DNA of 9,056 nt from Nitrospinota bacterium (GTDB lineage: Bacteria; UBA8248), in contig DNYS01000283.1 in NCBI GenBank assembly GCA_003506735.1, positions 912 through 9,967 of the forward strand, read 5' to 3'. Position 1 is the stretch's first letter. The number at the start of each line of letters is the position of its first letter. The translations under genes and the position numbers were made by a program. Of the stretch, positions 1 through 5,883 are shown one piece after another. A model generated the notes under the pieces. It searched no databases, had not been told where the DNA came from, and saw only the letters and a program-made list of their open reading frames with translations.

Positions 1-285
1 GGGCAGGATGAGAAGCTCCGCCCGCCGGCGCAGCCCCGGCATCGCCTCGGCGGCTTTCTGGGCGAGTTCTTCCATCGACCCCTCCAATTCCATCCTCAAC
101 GAGATCACCCGCACACCCAGCTTCCGGAAGAAGCGCCGCACGAATCGCTCCAGGTGGTCCGGCAGCCCTCCCTCGTCCAGGGCGACGTAACGGGTCCTTT
201 TTTTTCTCCCGGCCTCGGACAGGCGGCGCGCTTCGGAGAGGATTTCCTCGCGCAGGCGCTCCAGATGGGCCCGGTTCCGGCGGAC
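1..285 (-). pseudogene. C-terminal continuation of the broken radical SAM gene, or an unrecognised downstream ORF (partial)
   Basis: Directly after the TGA at 286-288, the same minus-strand frame stays open for 95 codons to the window edge. It reads as protein: a charged helical stretch (HLERLREEILSEARRL), then a segment containing RTRYVALDEGGLPDHLER and FFRKLGVRVISL that looks like a small alpha/beta domain. There is no ATG, GTG or TTG near its beginning; the first ATGs in frame are at 93 and 75. This, plus the smooth join YVRR-stop-VRRNRAHLERL, suggests it is the tail of the radical SAM protein read through a TGA that replaced a sense codon, perhaps TGG. Alternatively it is a separate gene with an unusual start. 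I do not recognise a function for this segment. The gene continues beyond position 1. Confidence 0.45.
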
Positions 286-1621
286 TCACCGCCGGACATA
301 CCGGCGCGCCCCGTAGCGCAGCAGGGCGGTCCATTTGTCCCCGCGGATCGCGCGGGCCGCGATGCGGGGCAGGGAGTAGAACTTCCGGAAGGCGCGGAGG
401 GTTTCGCGCTGAAGCTCGTAGGGGGTCAGCCGGCGAGGCACGTAGGTGACGTAGTGGCCGTCGAAAAGATTCCAGTCCCGGGTGCGGATGCGGCCTTCGC
501 CTTCGAGGTCCTGGGTCATGGCGGTTCCAGGCATCGGGGTCAGGATCATGAACTGGGTGGTGTCGCGGTCGAGTTTTTTGGCGAGATGGACGGTGGTGCG
601 CACGGATTCGGCGTCATCGGCGTCCGAGCCGAGGACGAACATGCCGTGCACCTTGCTGCGGTGCCGGTGGAGGATGTCCATGCTGCGGCGGATGCGGTCC
701 ACCTCTATCCGCTTGTTGTAGAGCGCCAGCGTTTCCGGGTTGAAGCTCTCGAAGCCGATATAGACGTTGAAACAGTTGTTCTCGCGCATGAGGGCGATCA
801 GCTCAATATCGTCGGTGACCTCGGCCCGGACCTGGGCGGACCACTCCATGCCGAGCCCTCCCGGATCTTGCGGTGGAGGATATTCTTGGTCCTTTTTTTG
901 TTCACGGCGAAGTTGTCGTCGCAGAAAAAAATGTAGTCGTGATCGCGGTAGTGGCGGATCTCCTCGAGGACGCGGTCCTCTCTCGTGTAGCGGTAGCCGC
1001 GCCCGAGCATGGCCGTCACCGAGCAGAAGGTGCAGTCGTAAGGGCATTCCCGGCTGGTCATGATCGAGACGATGGAATCCTTGCCTCAGCCCTGGACGAG
1101 CCTGAAGTCGGGGATGGGAAAGGCGTTGAGATCCTGGACGAAGGCGCGATTGGGGTTGTGGATTTTCCTCCCCCGCCCCAGCCGCCCGCCCGATCAGTAG
1201 GAGAGGTTGGGGATGCCGGCGAAAGAGCCCCTGCCCTCGAGGGCGGCCAGCAGCTCCAGCAGCGGACCTTCGCCCTCGCCCTTGACGACGAAGTCCACGC
1301 GGTCCAGCGCCTCGTCCGGCATGAAGGTGGCGTGCGTGCCGCCCATGATGGCCGGGATGCCGCGCTCCCGGCACTTGGCCGCAGGCGGTAGGCGGGCCGG
1401 GCCGTGTTCGTGAGCGCCGAGATGCCGATGAGGTCGGCCGAGAAGAGTTCATCCTCGTCGGCCGGAGCGATGTCCTCGCAAAACACTTTCGATTCATAAC
1501 CATTCTCGCGGAGGAGGGTGGCCAGCAGCACCGCCCCGGTCCGGGGGATAAGGATGCCGGAGTAGACGTTCGGGCTCTCGCCTCTGGGCTCGACGAAAAT
1601 GACCTTGCGGATATTCCTCAT
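286..1621 (-). pseudogene. B12-binding-type radical SAM protein, broken by two frameshifts and in-frame TGAs
   Basis: The reading frame must be stitched from three frames. The N-terminal part (1621 to about 1381) starts MRNIRKVIFVEPRG and shows the Rossmann-like cobalamin-binding fold type (TGAVLLATLLRENGYE, DLIGISALTNTARPAYRL). After a one-base loss near 1380 the second frame gives GGTHATFMPDEAL, then the radical SAM core ECPYDCTFCSVT with the CxxxCxxC iron-sulfur ligands (about 1028-1050), and IFFCDDNFAVNKKRT. A second one-base loss near 862 in a G run moves to the third frame (MEWSAQVRAEV, VYIGFESFNPETL, VHGMFVLGSD, ILTPMPGTAM, RDWNLFDGHYV). In-frame TGAs lie at 1194-1196, 1086-1088 and 286-288 (the nominal end). 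All catalytic motifs survive, so inactivation looks recent, or the assembly is locally poor. The family does B12/SAM methylations and ring or backbone rearrangements; the substrate here is unknown. Start chosen at 1621, a good family N-terminus; no strong SD is visible. Confidence 0.8.
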
Positions 1622-1682
1622 AAACGTATCTCAATGCGTGGATGGAGCGCCGCGGCCGCCGCCGCGACCACCGAGGGGGGGC

Positions 1683-1742
1683 ATTTTTACAACAGTTCAA
1701 TATATATGGACCCTTATATCTATTATACGGATACTATATTTT
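1683..1742. promoter_or_regulatory. AT-rich divergent promoter region
   Basis: This is the only long AT-rich patch in the left part of the window, in the 278-base gap between the minus-strand radical SAM gene and the plus-strand RidA gene. On the minus strand a perfect TATAAT lies at 1727-1722, about 100 bases before the radical SAM ATG, but no good -35 is spaced for it. A TTGCAA followed 15 bases later by TATAGT is also present on the minus strand. The rest of the gap (1743-1885) shows no recognisable element. The promoter role is inferred from composition. Confidence 0.35.
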
Positions 1743-1899
1743 CCTCCGGGTATTTGCAAGACTTTCCTCCGTTCCCGGAAACCGCGCCGTCGCCTTCGTT
1801 CCCGCCTGGCCCGATTTGGGGCGGGTTGAGCGCAAATGTGCGGACTGGCGCGGATTCAAGATGTTTTCGGCCGAAATCCGGCATGAAGGAGGTGAACCC

Positions 1900-2286
1900 A
1901 TGAGCAAAATCCTGCTGAATCCGCCCTCGGCGTATCCCACGAAAAATCCCCGCTCCTGCGGGACCAAAAGAGGGGCGTTTGTGTTCACGGCGGGTCAGGT
2001 CGCTTTCGACAGCGAGGGGAACCTTATCGGGCCGGGCGATATCAGGGCCCAGACCCGCCAAGCGCTCACCAACGTGCGGGATATTCTCGAGGAGGGGGGC
2101 GCGGCACTATCGGACGTGATGAAGGTGACCATTTTTCACGCCGAGAATATCGACAAGCAGGCGATGAACGAGGTCTATGCAGAGTTTTTCAGCGAAGATC
2201 CTCCGGCCCGCACCGCCGTGTCCGCCGGGCTTGCCTCCCCCGAAATCCTCATCGAAATCGAAGCGGTGGCGGTGATTTCGGATTGA
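1900..2286 (+). CDS. RidA/YjgF/YER057c/UK114-family protein
   Basis: A complete 128-residue protein, the usual length for RidA enzymes, which hydrolyse reactive enamine/imine intermediates released by PLP enzymes to ketoacids and ammonia; they are cytosolic homotrimers. Family marks: GAFVFTAGQVAFDSEGNL near residues 25-42, QTRQALTNVRDILEEGG (51-67), DVMKVTIF (72-79), and the active-site Arg104 in PPARTAV with Glu119 in the LIEIEA strand, matching Arg105 and Glu120 of E. coli RidA. The start is fixed by a strong SD (AAGGAGGTGA, 1886-1895), seven bases from its AGGAGG core to the ATG. A longer ORF opening at 1642 in the same frame is only upstream read-through. The gene stands alone on the plus strand, divergent from the radical SAM gene and convergent with PilZ. 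Many RidA paralogues have unknown substrates, so I give no gene symbol. Confidence 0.93.
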   Translation: MSKILLNPPSAYPTKNPRSCGTKRGAFVFTAGQVAFDSEGNLIGPGDIRAQTRQALTNVRDILEEGGAALSDVMKVTIFHAENIDKQAMNEVYAEFFSEDPPARTAVSAGLASPEILIEIEAVAVISD

Positions 2287-2377
2287 TGGACGGGAGGAAT
2301 CAGGCGGGGGGAGATAAGGATGCCCACCGAGGGAGAGGGCTTCGCGCCGGGCTGAGCAATCTGGTTGGAATTCACAC

Positions 2378-2746
2378 CTAGCCGGCGGATAGGCCGTCCC
2401 GTTCCAAATCGGGAAACGCCTTTTTGAGCGCCGCCTTGAATTCCGCCAGGATATTTTCCGGAATTTCGAGCGACATTCCTGTGGCCCAGGAGGGGGGATC
2501 GGAATCTTCTTCCCCCACCCGGACGACCGTCATTTTGAAGCCATCGAAAACCTGGTTGAGGATGTCGATGGAGCAAGGGATAACCTCGCCGATTTCGGGC
2601 TTATCGTGGAGCATCACCATGAACCCGCCGAGGCTGATGTCCTTGGGTTCGAGGAGGATGTCCGAGTGGGTGGGGGCGTCGATCAGAACGACGAACGCAG
2701 CGTTGGGAAGGCGAGAGTTGATACGCTTGTCCGAATCGGAGTTCAT
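2378..2746 (-). CDS. PilZ-domain protein (predicted c-di-GMP binder)
   Basis: A 122-residue single-domain protein. The PilZ signature is present: RINSR (RxxxR; Arg8 and Arg12) near the N-terminus, then KDISLGG (DxSxxG; Asp36, Ser38, Gly41), followed by the beta-barrel (VIPCSIDI, FKMTVVRVG) and a closing WATGMSLEI strand. These two motifs bind cyclic di-GMP in characterised PilZ proteins, so a cytosolic sensor acting on a partner (motility, polymer export or secretion) is expected, though the partner cannot be told. The start at 2746 is preferred to the in-frame ATG at 2764 because the latter lies on the Shine-Dalgarno AAGGAGGT (about 2757-2764), which is well spaced for 2746. It ends with TAG. 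It lies 119 bases downstream of the Cys-rich selenoprotein gene, and an inverted-repeat set sits between the two. Confidence 0.88.
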   Translation of the reverse strand: MNSDSDKRINSRLPNAAFVVLIDAPTHSDILLEPKDISLGGFMVMLHDKPEIGEVIPCSIDILNQVFDGFKMTVVRVGEEDSDPPSWATGMSLEIPENILAEFKAALKKAFPDLERDGLSAG

Positions 2747-2756
2747 TGGAGGCACC

Positions 2757-2866
2757 TCCTTCACCGGTTCCTGAATGCCCGACTCCTAGCAAATCCCCAG
2801 GAACCTGTGTACCCCCATTTATGGAAGGCGGGGGAAGTTTTCCGCCCCGGTAATCCGGAGGTTCCT
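2757..2866 (-). promoter_or_regulatory. Three-arm inverted-repeat leader ahead of the PilZ gene
   Basis: Between the end of the Cys-rich gene and the PilZ SD, the minus strand carries three mutually complementary arms: AGGAACCT (2866-2859), AGGTTCCTG (2806-2798) and CAGGAACC (2773-2766). The middle arm can pair perfectly over eight bases with either the first or the third. The third arm lies next to the SD (about 2757-2764), so the two pairings would be exclusive and could affect PilZ translation. The first arm begins on the last base of the upstream stop codon. There is no U tract, so a classic terminator is unlikely. I do not see a known c-di-GMP riboswitch core. The regulatory role is inference. 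Confidence 0.35.
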
Positions 2867-3197
2867 TATGTCCTCCCGTACTTGCGGTCGATCGCTGCGC
2901 CGATTTCGACCGGACTCAGTCCTTCCCGGTAAAGGCGAGACGCATCCAGCGCCTCATTCACGCAGATCCCTCAGCCTGCGGCGTGGGTGGTGGCGTAGCA
3001 ACTGAGCAGGCTCTTGTGGCCGAAGCTCCGGTCGCAGTAGCAATAGCAGAACAGCTTATCGAAAAGAGAGGGGGTCTCCCGCGCCGCCTGGTAGGCGCGC
3101 CGGACGGAGTCCCGGTAGTTCAAGGGGGAAAGGACCGGGCGCTTCTCCCCGCGGCGGGCGGTGGGTTTTTCTTTCTCGGGGACGATCTTTTTTTCAT
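2866..3197 (-). CDS. Small Cys-rich PCYCGC-like protein with predicted selenocysteine (UxxC)
   Basis: Read with TGA (2971-2973) as Sec, the protein has about 110 residues: a Lys-rich start, PVLSPLNYRDSVRRAYQAARE, then CYCYC (51-55), GHKSLLSC (60-67), THAAG-U76-GIC79, then NEALDASRLYREG and VEIGAAIDRKYGRT, ending at TAA. This is the layout I recall for proteins with a PCYCGC motif, whose late CxxC is Cys-Cys; here the first Cys is TGA, a classical Cys-to-Sec exchange. UxxC suggests redox or metal/selenium chemistry; the function of the family is not established. A SECIS-like hairpin lies at the right distance after the TGA. The best start is the ATG at 3197 with SD GGAGG (3209-3205), seven bases away, but the main frame is reached only by a -1 shift within seven As just after the ATG. 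The only other start found is a GTG at 3291, which would lie upstream of the likely promoter. Standard gene calling would end the protein at the TGA and lose the conserved C-terminal third. Confidence 0.72.
2937..2955 (-). other. Bacterial SECIS-like hairpin of the Cys-rich selenoprotein
   Basis: On the minus strand, starting 16 bases after the TGA, is a 7-bp stem GAGGCGC / GCGUCUC (one G-U pair) closed by the 5-base loop UGGAU. The loop starts 23 bases after the TGA and has G at its second position. This fits the known bacterial SECIS pattern: a stem-loop right after UGA, with a G among the first two loop bases and the loop roughly 16-37 bases downstream. It lies within the coding sequence (EALDAS region). 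SelB binding is inferred. Confidence 0.6.
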
Positions 3198-3204
3198 GGG
3201 AGGG

Positions 3205-3240
3205 CCTCCAGGCAGAAAAAAGATAATTTACTCTTATAAT
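3205..3240 (-). promoter_or_regulatory. Candidate -10 box and SD for the Cys-rich gene
   Basis: An AT-rich minus-strand stretch contains TATAAG (3238-3233), which would start transcription around 3226. The Shine-Dalgarno GGAGG (3209-3205) follows, seven bases before the ATG at 3197. No convincing -35 hexamer is spaced for it. If this is the promoter, the GTG at 3291 cannot be the start of the gene. Confidence 0.35.
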
Positions 3241-3571
3241 GTAGCCCTCAAGCTGGATACGGGCACGAATATTTTGGCCCCGCCCGTGCACGCCCGGAGG
3301 CGGCCTTCAGGCCGAATGTCCGCCCGGGCCCGATCCCCGGTGGATTTTCCCAAAGCCTCTCCGGGGGGCGGGGATGCCGGGGGCGGTACCGCCCATGACC
3401 GCGCATTTTTTGTAGCAGCCCTGCCGGCGAAATGTATATGTCGAACGCGCCGGGGGGAAAGCCCGCCCGCGATGGGGGCCGGTTGCGCCCAGCGGAAGCG
3501 ATTTCGGGAGGTTGAAGGGGGGTGCCGGAAGGCCAGAGACGCGCCGTTTCTGGATGCGGCCGGCCGCCGGA
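3241..3571. other. Intergenic stretch with palindromes, no gene seen
   Basis: This roughly 330-base GC-rich gap separates the CoA-transferase end from the Cys-rich gene. I see no credible coding frame on either strand. It contains a hairpin CGGCC-ttca-GGCCG (3301-3314) and a perfect 14-bp palindrome (3381-3394). Neither is followed by a T run on either strand, so I do not call an intrinsic terminator. Confidence 0.5.
3381..3394. repeat. 14-bp perfect palindrome, possible operator
   Basis: GGGCGGTACCGCCC is its own reverse complement. It lies about 185 bases upstream of the Cys-rich gene start and about 180 bases beyond the end of the CoA-transferase gene. It could be a dimeric repressor site, but in such GC-rich DNA chance palindromes are not rare. 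Confidence 0.25.
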
Positions 3572-4765
3572 TCAGGAGGGTCCCTGGGCGGCGCCCGAGT
3601 CCATCAGGGCGTGGATTTTTTCATCTCCGTAGCCGAGGACGTTTTTCAAGATCTCCCCGGTGTGACCGCCCAGCGGGGGGGCGGGCCCGGGGTCGGGGTT
3701 CCGGGGAAGGGTCAGGTCGCGGATGGGGTTTCCGACGACGCGGACCGTCCCCGAGCCGGGGTAGTCGAACTCGCGGATCAGCCCCCGCGCCTCGACCTGT
3801 TCGTTCTCGAGGGCGCGGTCGAGCTTGTTCACCGGCGCGGCGGGCACCCCGGCCTCATCGAAAATGGCCAGCCACTCTTCGGCGGATTTTTCGAGGAGGA
3901 TTTTTTCCATCACCGGAAGGAGTTCGTCCTGGTGCTCGGCGCGCATGTCGTTCGTGCGAAAGCGGGGGTCTTCGCCCAGTTCGGGAATGCCCATCGTCTC
4001 GCACATTTTCTTGTAGAAGCGGTCCTCCCGGGGGGAGAGGACGATATGGCCCGTCGCGGTGGCGAACGCCTGATAGGGGACCATGTATTCGTGGGCGTTG
4101 CCCGGCGGATCGGGAAGGTCTCCCTTGTTGAGGTACATGGTCGAGATGTAGCCGAGCATAGCGAGCTGGACGTCGAACATGGGCACCTCCATATGGGCGC
4201 CGCCGCCGCTCTTCGCCTTGCCGAGCAGCCCCGCCATGCAGGCGAGGGCGCAATAGAGCGCCGTCGATATGTCGGCCGAGGGGGTTCCGGGCCTCCCCGG
4301 TGCGCGCCCTGGCTCGCCGGTGATGGACATGTGCCCGCTCACGGCCACCTCCACTAGGTCGAACGCGGGCCGGTCGCGCCATGGCCCCGCGTCCCCGTAT
4401 CCGCTCGAATCCACAAAGACGATTTCGGAGTTTCGCCCGCGCATCGCCTCATAGCCCAGGCCGAGCCGGTCCATCGTGCCGGGCCGGAAATTGACCAGAA
4501 CGGCGTCCGATACCGCCACGAGATCGAGAAACGCCTTTTTCCCGTCCTCGTTCTTGAGATCGAGGACGATGCTTTTCTTGCCCCGGTTGAAGGTGAGGAA
4601 GATGCTCGACACATCGCCGATCCCGGCGATGGCGGGGTTTCGCCCGAGGTCGCCCCGGGGGGATTCGATCTTGATGACCTCGGCGCCCATGTCGGCGAGG
4701 ATCATCCCCCCGATCGCGCCGGCAATGACCTGGCCCAGATCCAGGATGCGGTAGCCTTTGAGCAT
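3572..4765 (-). CDS. CaiB/BaiF class III (family III) CoA-transferase
   Basis: A complete 397-residue cytosolic enzyme, normal for the family, that moves CoA between carboxylic acids through an aspartyl-CoA anhydride. Family marks in order: LKGYRILDLGQVIAG at the N-terminus, ADMGAEVIKIESPRGD (24-39), NRGKKSIVLDLKNEDG (60-75), VLVNFRPGTMDRLGLGYE (89-106), DRPAFDLVEVAVSGHMSITGE (131-151), the predicted catalytic Asp165 in PSADISTAL, EEWLAIFDEAGVPAAPVN near residue 300, and LGGHTGEIL near the end. It starts 21 bases after the MaoC gene stop, so it belongs to the same transcript, as the last gene of the unit. CoA donor and acceptor cannot be assigned; formyl-, succinyl- or carnitine-type acceptors are all possible. 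It ends with TGA after GAAQGPS, a natural family C-terminus. Confidence 0.93.
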   Translation of the reverse strand: MLKGYRILDLGQVIAGAIGGMILADMGAEVIKIESPRGDLGRNPAIAGIGDVSSIFLTFNRGKKSIVLDLKNEDGKKAFLDLVAVSDAVLVNFRPGTMDRLGLGYEAMRGRNSEIVFVDSSGYGDAGPWRDRPAFDLVEVAVSGHMSITGEPGRAPGRPGTPSADISTALYCALACMAGLLGKAKSGGGAHMEVPMFDVQLAMLGYISTMYLNKGDLPDPPGNAHEYMVPYQAFATATGHIVLSPREDRFYKKMCETMGIPELGEDPRFRTNDMRAEHQDELLPVMEKILLEKSAEEWLAIFDEAGVPAAPVNKLDRALENEQVEARGLIREFDYPGSGTVRVVGNPIRDLTLPRNPDPGPAPPLGGHTGEILKNVLGYGDEKIHALMDSGAAQGPS

Positions 4766-4786
4766 GAAACCCTCGTTCGGTTGGAA

Positions 4787-5218
4787 TCAGGATTGCGGGG
4801 CGGCGACCGCGTGGGCCTTGATGAGGGCGTCCCCGCTCTGGCTGACGGCCTCGGCCTCGATTTCGACGCGCCGCTCGCCGCCCTCCTCGAAGCGGCGGAC
4901 CACCTTTGCCCGGCAGATCACCATGTCCCCCGGCCACGCCTGAGAAGAAAAGCGGAGCCGGAAAGAGCGCAGGGCGCCGGGACCCACCCATTCGGACACC
5001 AGCCGCCCCAGGTATCCCCCCTGGAGCATCCCGGGCGCGAAGACCTTTTCGAATCCAGACTGGATGGCGTAAATCTCATCGTGATGGTTCGGGTTGAAAT
5101 CGCCGTTCGCCCCGGCGAAGCGCACGAAGTCGGTCCGGGTGAGCGGTCCCACCGTGAGTTCGCGCCTGGCGCCCTCGGTGAGGTCGTCCCAATGGGCGTA
5201 GGCAAAAGGTTCGGCCAC
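4787..5218 (-). CDS. MaoC-like (R)-specific enoyl-CoA hydratase/dehydratase subunit, catalytic half
   Basis: A 143-residue hot-dog fold protein. The hydratase-2 motif is intact: FAGANGDFNPNHHDEIYA, with predicted catalytic Asp40 and His45 (GDxNPxH), followed by FAPGMLQGGYLGRL and the strand FRLRFSSQAWPGDMV. It hydrates a trans-2-enoyl-CoA to a (3R)-hydroxyacyl-CoA, or runs the reverse. The start is a GTG at 5218, supported by SD GGAGG seven bases upstream. It begins only 20 bases after the other MaoC gene, whose product looks like the N-terminal half of the double hot-dog hydratase, so the two likely form one heterodimeric enzyme. Stop TGA. Confidence 0.9.
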   Translation of the reverse strand: MAEPFAYAHWDDLTEGARRELTVGPLTRTDFVRFAGANGDFNPNHHDEIYAIQSGFEKVFAPGMLQGGYLGRLVSEWVGPGALRSFRLRFSSQAWPGDMVICRAKVVRRFEEGGERRVEIEAEAVSQSGDALIKAHAVAAPQS

Positions 5219-5238
5219 GGGGCGGCCTCCTATCCATT

Positions 5239-5700
5239 TTATTCCGGCGGGGCCGCCGTTTCGATCAGGGTGCGCCGGGCCACCTGGACGACCTCGCCGC
5301 CCTCGTCCAGGAACCGCGTTTCGATCACGACGAATGTCATCTTTCCCCCGCGGCGGCCCCCTTTCTCGCGGGTCGAGGCGATGACGTTTCGCCCGCGCAG
5401 AAGGGTCCCGGCGACGAGGGGTTTGTGGTACTCGAACTCCTGTTCTCCGTGGAGGCGGCGCTTGGGGTCGTAGCCCAGGTGGGGCATCGGGTCGTTCTCG
5501 CCGTTTTCGTGCCAGAACTGGCGGGTGAACGTCGGGGGAGCCAGCAGGTCGGCGTACCCCGCCGCCCGCGCCGCCTCAACATTGAAGTGAACGGGGTCCT
5601 CCAGCCCGAGCGCCAGGGCGAACTCGCGGATTTTTCCGCGCTCGACGGCAAACTCGAATTCGGGAAACGCGTGCTCCAAAACGGCCGGGTCCAGGGGCAT
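5239..5700 (-). CDS. MaoC-like dehydratase, N-terminal-half type (FAS1-like dehydratase) subunit
   Basis: A 153-residue hot-dog protein of the MaoC_dehydrat_N type. It has the typical start FEFAVERGKIREFALALGLEDPVHF (about residues 15-39), AARAAGYADLLAPPTFTRQFW, LHGEQEFEYHKPLVAGTLLRGR and KMTFVVIETRFLDEGGEVV. It lacks the GDxNPxH catalytic motif present in its neighbour, as expected for the structural/substrate-binding half of a split double hot-dog hydratase. The ATG at 5700 has only a weak purine-rich SD (GAAAGAG, about nine bases away). A 183-base gap with a hairpin separates it from the acyl-CoA dehydrogenase upstream, so it may have its own promoter or processing site. Stop TAA. Confidence 0.87.
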   Translation of the reverse strand: MPLDPAVLEHAFPEFEFAVERGKIREFALALGLEDPVHFNVEAARAAGYADLLAPPTFTRQFWHENGENDPMPHLGYDPKRRLHGEQEFEYHKPLVAGTLLRGRNVIASTREKGGRRGGKMTFVVIETRFLDEGGEVVQVARRTLIETAAPPE

Positions 5701-5883
5701 CGGATACTCTTTCGTCGGTAACTCGCTCGATGGAAGCGCCGCACCGTTGCGGCGAACGCATCTTTTCGGATGTGGATTCCTTATCCGATCCGGGCCGGGA
5801 ATTCAATCCGCGCCGGGGCGGGAGGGCCCGGGGCCGGAAAATTTTCGGTGACACCATGAGGAGCCGGGGCCGGATGAGCGCCG
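5701..5883 (-). promoter_or_regulatory. Gap with GC-rich hairpin before the MaoC pair
   Basis: A perfect 7-bp stem, CGCCGCA / TGCGGCG with a 4-base loop, lies at 5737-5754, about 36 bases before the MaoC start. A 10-bp palindrome GAAAATTTTC lies at 5837-5846. No T run follows the hairpin, so it looks more like an RNA processing or attenuation element than a strong intrinsic terminator. No coding frame is credible here. Confidence 0.3.

Noticed and set aside
154..936. Long plus-strand ORFs opposite the radical SAM gene (154-936 and 873-1391)
   Set aside because: They mirror the minus-strand gene, whose motifs (CPYDCTFC, VYIGFESF) are clear; their proteins look like GC-rich antisense shadows.
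1086..1088. This radical SAM TGA as a Sec codon
   Set aside because: The context is GGC-TGA-GGC, but no hairpin with a G at the start of its loop is found at the right distance, the residue is more likely Trp, and the gene also has frameshifts and other TGAs.
286..1196. TGA read as Trp throughout the genome
   Set aside because: RidA, the catalytic MaoC and the CoA-transferase all end naturally at TGA, so it is a normal stop outside Sec genes.
2794..2880. Known c-di-GMP riboswitch upstream of PilZ
   Set aside because: CCTCCGG-like words occur, but the conserved core of the class I aptamer cannot be laid out.
3301..3314. Hairpin as an intrinsic terminator of the CoA-transferase gene
   Set aside because: No T run follows on either strand, and it lies about 260 bases beyond the stop codon.
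2983..4131. 382-codon plus-strand ORF
   Set aside because: Low-complexity Arg/Gly/Pro sequence spanning the antisense of the Cys-rich gene, an intergenic gap and part of the CoA-transferase; no SD or motif.
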